The notes under the pieces are model-generated. The model had not been told where the DNA came from and made no database searches. It was given only the letters and a program-made list of their open reading frames with translations. Shown here piece by piece: positions 50,303 to 56,236 of a DNA stretch of 56,236 nt (the stretch's first letter is position 1; each line of letters begins with the position of its first letter). The stretch covers positions 1 through 56,236 of the forward strand of contig JAHBWH010000033.1 in assembly GCA_019637115.1 (NCBI GenBank). The letters run 5' to 3'. A program made the position numbers and the translations under genes. The stretch is from Myxococcales bacterium. GTDB lineage: Bacteria > Myxococcota_A > Polyangia > Polyangiales > Houyiibacteriaceae.

Positions 50303-53146
50303 TCAGTAGCGCGGCAGCGCCAGGACCTCGAGCTGAGCTATCGCGAGCGCGGAGTCCGTTTTACGGAGTCGCACCGCGGCGACCAGGCGACCTCGCGGGA
50401 GCACGATCTCGTGGTTCACGCGGCGGGGGAGCGTGGTCACGTGCTCCCACCGGCCCCCGTCGACCAACACCTCGAGCCGCGCCTCGTCGGCGCCGTCCGC
50501 CGTGGCCCCGACGACGGTCACGCGATCGACGAGCACGGGGCGCTCGAGGTCGACGCGGAGCTCCTGAGGGCCGACACCGCTGGTCGCCGCGAAGTCTCCG
50601 GTCCAGGAATTGAACGCGCGCCACGCAGCCGTCGCCGGATCGCTCGCGTCAGGGCTTTGGCGGAACCCGGCCGCGCGAAAGCGCGCTGCGTAGTTCAACG
50701 GCGTGGGGCCTTCCGCACCCCAAAAGCCGATGATTCGCGCCTCGGCGACCGAGAGCATGGTCTCGTTCTGATAGCCGACCGAGCACTGAGGCGTAACGAT
50801 CGGCACCGACGCGCGCTTGTGGAGCTCGAGCCCGAGGGCGCCGCCACGGCTCGTCGCGAACGACTCGAAATATTCGTAGCCCACTGTTGCGATCGGCGGC
50901 CCCACCTGCCCGGCGGCCCCATCGATCTCGCGAAGCTCGGCGCCGTAGTTGCGAAACCCGCACGCGCCGTAGGTGTCGCCGCACAGCGGCCGCAAAGGAC
51001 ACCCGCTGCCCGGGGGGGTGAAGAGGAGAGTGCTCGGGTAGGTCCCGCGCTTGTATAGGTCGATCCGGCGGATGTCGTGGGGCGCGCGGAACACGAAGCG
51101 CATCCACGTATCGGGCACGTTGTCGGCGTTCGCGTAGGTCGACATGTCCCCGTCGAACGCGTGGTCGGCGTCGCTCATCGGCGCGCTGCGGCGGTAGTCG
51201 AAGCGGATCCGGGTCGAGAGGTCGCGGAGCGGCTCGGCGCCGCGGGCCGGTGTGTCAGCCCACACGCGCACCTCGCGGAGCTCGAGCGAGGCCTCGGGGA
51301 CCCCAGGTGCTGGGCTCGAGTCGCGGCCCGAGACGATCTTCACGGCCGTGACGTTCGCGACGGAGCTCGTGGGGCGCAGGCGCTCGATCGCGGCGCCGCC
51401 TGCGGCGAGCGTCCAGCGCGGTGCGGCGTCGATCGTGCCCCCGACGACGAGGAAGATCTGCGCGCCGTCGAGCTGCGATGGGACGTCACCTCGATGGATC
51501 TGCAGTGATCGGAGGGTCTGCGGCCGGCCGAGGTCGAGCAGCCACCACGCGGCAGTCCGCCCGACCATCGGCGCTTCGTCGAGGTTTCCCGTCCCGAACG
51601 GGTACGACTGGCCCTCGAGGCTCAGGCTCCCGCCGCGGGCGAAGGGCTTCGTGATGGCGAGCGTGTCCGGTCGACCGTCGACGGCGTTCGTCGGGCCCGC
51701 GTCGCGCGAGAGGCCCGTGGTGAGCGCCTCGTCCACGGCGAGCACGCTGCTCTGCCGGACTGCGCCGAGGAACGCGACGTCCGTGACCGGGGGCTCGCGC
51801 GTGCCCCAGACCTCGACCTCCGCGAGGCCGAGGAGTCGCTCGCCCCGCGTCTTGCGGATCTCGACGCTCGATCCGTAGAGGGGTGGGTCGAAGACGAAGG
51901 CGGCCTGCGGCGCGTCGTCGGGGTAGGTGGCCACGACGAAGCCATCGACTCGGATCTCTGCCCCGTTCAACCCCGCGGCCTCGGCGCCTCGGACGCCGTA
52001 GACTTCGACGCGATCGATGCGCCGCGCGCCCCGCGAGGACCAATCCGCGCGCCAGATCTCGCCGACGTCCTCCAGGGCAGAGACGGCCATCGCCGCGCGC
52101 GCGGGGTCACCGCAGCGCTGCCCGTCAGCGGCGAAGCGCGAAGCGCACGGGCCGGCGCAAGTCGTCGTCATCCCGTCGTCGCGCTGGGTGCTCATGAAGA
52201 GCACGGCGTCGCGCACGTGGTTCGTCTCTCCTGGGCGCCCCTCGGGCGCCGCCGGGAAGGCCGGCGCGACGTCGCAGCCGCTCTCGCAGGTCGACCCGAC
52301 GAAGCCCGTCGGGCACCGACAAAGGAACGACGCCTCGCTCAGCACCTCGCAGGTCGCGCCGTTCATGCAGGGGTTGGGGTCGCACGAGGCGCACGCCGAG
52401 AGCCCCTCGTCCACGCTCCCGTCGCAGTCGTCGTCGATGCCGTTGCATACCTCGATCCCAGCTGGGTTCACGGTGGGGCGCGTGTCGTCGCAATCCGTCG
52501 GGCGTAGCGAATGGTCGGGTATGGGCACGCACGAGGTGACGGTGGGTCCCTCCGGATCGCCGAAGAGATCCATGTCGACGTCCGGATACCAAGGGACGAA
52601 GTTCACCTCTTCGTCGATCAACCCGTCGCAGTCGTTGTCGATGCCGTCACAGATCTCCACCTGGCCCGAGCGCACCGCGGGGTTGTTGTCGTCGCAGTCG
52701 GTGCCGCAGAGCGCGTCGTTGCAGCAGAGCATCGAGATCTCGCCGTCGCCGTCGCGGTCTCCGTCGACGCCGAGGGTCGTCGGATCGCAGTCCTCATCGT
52801 GCGTGTCGCGGCCGTTGCAGACCTCGAGGTTGCCTGGGAAGCGGTTGGGGTCGTCGTCGTCGCAGTCGTCGCCGCCACACAGGGCGTCGGCGTGGCCGTC
52901 GCCGTCACGGTCGGGGCACTCGCCGGGGTCGCACGCGCGCGTCGCCTCGTCACAGCGGACGCATGGAGGGCTCGACGTGCGGCACGCGCCCGTCGCGACG
53001 TCGCAGCGTTCGGGGCCGTTACAGAAGAGGCCGTCGTCGCAGTCGTCGTCGCGCTCGCAAGCAGCCGCCGCGTCCGAGGTGTGCATTGGGCCGTCACCAC
53101 CGCAAGCGACGAGGGCGACCAGGAGGAGAGCGGTGAGGCGTCGCAC
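50303..53146 (-). CDS. Large lipoprotein with MopE-type repeats, EGF-like module and discoidin-like domains
   Basis: 947 residues from GTG 53146 (MRRLTALLLVALVAC, lipobox). Residues about 20-290 hold Asp/Cys metal-binding-type repeats (DCDDGLFCNGPERC; GDDCDDDDPNRFPG; EICDGIDNDCDGLIDEE; EVCNGIDDDCDGSVDEG). An EGF-like module follows (CDPNPCMNGATCEV; CRCPTGFVGSTCES). The remaining ~600 residues contain jelly-roll-like segments typical of F5/8 type C domains (ADWSSRGARRIDRVEVYGV; WWLLDLGRPQTLRSLQIHR; LRVDLERPVLVDRVTVVGA). Probably a surface adhesin binding glycans. Its N-terminal region is related to the protein at 19492. Confidence 0.85.
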   Translation of the reverse strand: MRRLTALLLVALVACGGDGPMHTSDAAAACERDDDCDDGLFCNGPERCDVATGACRTSSPPCVRCDEATRACDPGECPDRDGDGHADALCGGDDCDDDDPNRFPGNLEVCNGRDTHDEDCDPTTLGVDGDRDGDGEISMLCCNDALCGTDCDDNNPAVRSGQVEICDGIDNDCDGLIDEEVNFVPWYPDVDMDLFGDPEGPTVTSCVPIPDHSLRPTDCDDTRPTVNPAGIEVCNGIDDDCDGSVDEGLSACASCDPNPCMNGATCEVLSEASFLCRCPTGFVGSTCESGCDVAPAFPAAPEGRPGETNHVRDAVLFMSTQRDDGMTTTCAGPCASRFAADGQRCGDPARAAMAVSALEDVGEIWRADWSSRGARRIDRVEVYGVRGAEAAGLNGAEIRVDGFVVATYPDDAPQAAFVFDPPLYGSSVEIRKTRGERLLGLAEVEVWGTREPPVTDVAFLGAVRQSSVLAVDEALTTGLSRDAGPTNAVDGRPDTLAITKPFARGGSLSLEGQSYPFGTGNLDEAPMVGRTAAWWLLDLGRPQTLRSLQIHRGDVPSQLDGAQIFLVVGGTIDAAPRWTLAAGGAAIERLRPTSSVANVTAVKIVSGRDSSPAPGVPEASLELREVRVWADTPARGAEPLRDLSTRIRFDYRRSAPMSDADHAFDGDMSTYANADNVPDTWMRFVFRAPHDIRRIDLYKRGTYPSTLLFTPPGSGCPLRPLCGDTYGACGFRNYGAELREIDGAAGQVGPPIATVGYEYFESFATSRGGALGLELHKRASVPIVTPQCSVGYQNETMLSVAEARIIGFWGAEGPTPLNYAARFRAAGFRQSPDASDPATAAWRAFNSWTGDFAATSGVGPQELRVDLERPVLVDRVTVVGATADGADEARLEVLVDGGRWEHVTTLPRRVNHEIVLPRGRLVAAVRLRKTDSALAIAQLEVLALPRY

Positions 53147-53245
53147 GCGGGTATGGTACCAGGCGTCGTCCTGCCCGAGAACCGGCCTCACCAGGGACCC
53201 CGCAGCGCCTCGACGCGCGTCCGTGACGTGGCATCGTCCGGCGCC

Positions 53246-53989
53246 GTGAACGTGGCTCTCTCCGAGCTCTCCTGGATCGCGTTGGTCGCGTACGTCGCCA
53301 TGTCCGTGTTCGCGGCGCTCGTGCAGGGGACGCTCGGCTTCGGCTTCGCGATCATCTCGGTGCCCGCGCTCGCCCTGCTCGACCCGCGGCTCGCGCCGGT
53401 GCCGCAGCTCGTCGTCCAGCTCCCGCTGACCTGGTACATCTACTGGCGCGAGCGCGGCGACCTCGACCGGAGCGGCGTGCTCTGGACGACGATCGGTGGG
53501 ATCCCTGGGACCGTCATCGGCGTCTGGCTCCTCTCGATCGCGAGCGCGGCGGCGCTCGACGCGCTGAACGGCGTGATCGTCTTGGCGGGCGTGGTCGTCC
53601 TCCTCCTCGGCCTGCGCCTGACGCGGACGCCGACGAGCGAGCTCCTCGCGGGGACCTTCAGCGGGATCTCCTCGACCGTCTCGGCCATGGGGGGCCCGCC
53701 CATCGCGCTCCTCTACCAGGGCGCGAAGGGGCCGACCGTGCGCGCCACGCTCTCGATGATCTTCTTCATCGCGGTCGTGCTCTCGATCATCGGCCGCCTC
53801 TTCACCGACGACGGGATCAGCCGGCTCGACCTCGAGCTGACCGCGCTCGGCCTCCTCCCCGTCGCGCTCGGCTTGTGGGCGAGCCGCTTCTTGACCGGGC
53901 GCGTCGAGGGGAGGCCGATGCGGATCGGCATCCTGGCGCTCTCCGCGGCTAGCGCGCTCGGGCTGCTCTGGCGCGCTGCGGTCGCTTGA
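53246..53989 (+). CDS. TSUP family (TauE/SafE-like) transporter
   Basis: 247 residues from GTG 53246; about eight helices. GTLGFGFAIISVPALALLDPR and SAMGGPPIALLYQGAKGP are the paired motifs of the TauE/SafE sulfite or organosulfonate exporter family. Substrate unknown. It is divergent from the large lipoprotein. Confidence 0.85.
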   Translation: MNVALSELSWIALVAYVAMSVFAALVQGTLGFGFAIISVPALALLDPRLAPVPQLVVQLPLTWYIYWRERGDLDRSGVLWTTIGGIPGTVIGVWLLSIASAAALDALNGVIVLAGVVVLLLGLRLTRTPTSELLAGTFSGISSTVSAMGGPPIALLYQGAKGPTVRATLSMIFFIAVVLSIIGRLFTDDGISRLDLELTALGLLPVALGLWASRFLTGRVEGRPMRIGILALSAASALGLLWRAAVA

Positions 53990-54109
53990 GAGCGCGGCCG
54001 AGCTCGAGGGCGAGCAGGTGACCGGCTCATGAGAGGGCGAGCCCCCACGTGGCCTGCGCGTCGCGTTCGGCATTGACGCCCCCTCTCCCCTCCGCGAACG
54101 TTCCCGGCG

Positions 54110-56236
<2,127 letters not shown>

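Overview
The window is very GC-rich (roughly 70% by eye) and reads like a large-genome myxobacterium, probably of the Polyangiales/Sandaracinus kind. The signs are a Ser/Thr kinase with a C-terminal HEAT-like tail, a PAS hybrid sensor kinase, many lipoproteins with Asp/Cys-rich MopE-type metal-binding repeats or RCC1 repeats, frequent GTG starts, and strong Asp/Glu/Arg codon bias that produces long antisense shadow frames. This taxonomic call is inferred from gene content only.

Left third (1-24 kb): a prolyl-oligopeptidase-like lipoprotein running off the left edge, a small lipoprotein, an L,D-transpeptidase, a secreted thermonuclease-like protein, a guanidine-III riboswitch driving a Gdx/SugE guanidinium exporter, an RND/MMPL transporter, a PHB-depolymerase-like esterase, the Ser/Thr kinase, the hybrid sensor kinase, a class-I glutamine amidotransferase, a membrane histidine kinase meeting a 5'-truncated NtrC-type activator head to head, and an XRE-cupin regulator divergent from an SDR/QueA-like pair across a palindromic operator.

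Middle (24-35 kb): a compact minus-strand biosynthetic operon with overlapping genes (MDR dehydrogenase, AsnB-like amidotransferase, SAM methyltransferase, PhyH-type oxygenase, adenylation-carrier-reductase megaprotein, then NadR). A 1.6-kb insert carrying a NADAR gene and a lipoprotein splits NadR from the rest. YciH, a phasin-like coiled-coil protein and two tiny ORFs follow.

Right third (37-56 kb): a TPR/HEAT protein, a Bcr/CflA-type MFS pump, an amidase, ArfB, a 5'-3' exonuclease, an RCC1 lipoprotein, a minus-strand island of seven tRNAs plus one tRNA-like gene with an HNH nuclease gene and many hairpins, membrane proteins, a large MopE/EGF-like/discoidin-like lipoprotein, a TSUP exporter and a ClpB-like gene running off the right edge.

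Two themes stand out. First, three cargo segments (gdx, a MopE-like gene, NADAR) sit between two copies of host gene-border sequence (57, 110 and 143 bp), so both neighbouring genes stay intact; simple tandem duplications of gene borders occur nearby. Second, the tRNA island contains cloverleaves with non-standard D-arms, two of them perfect stems capped by a UGG triloop.
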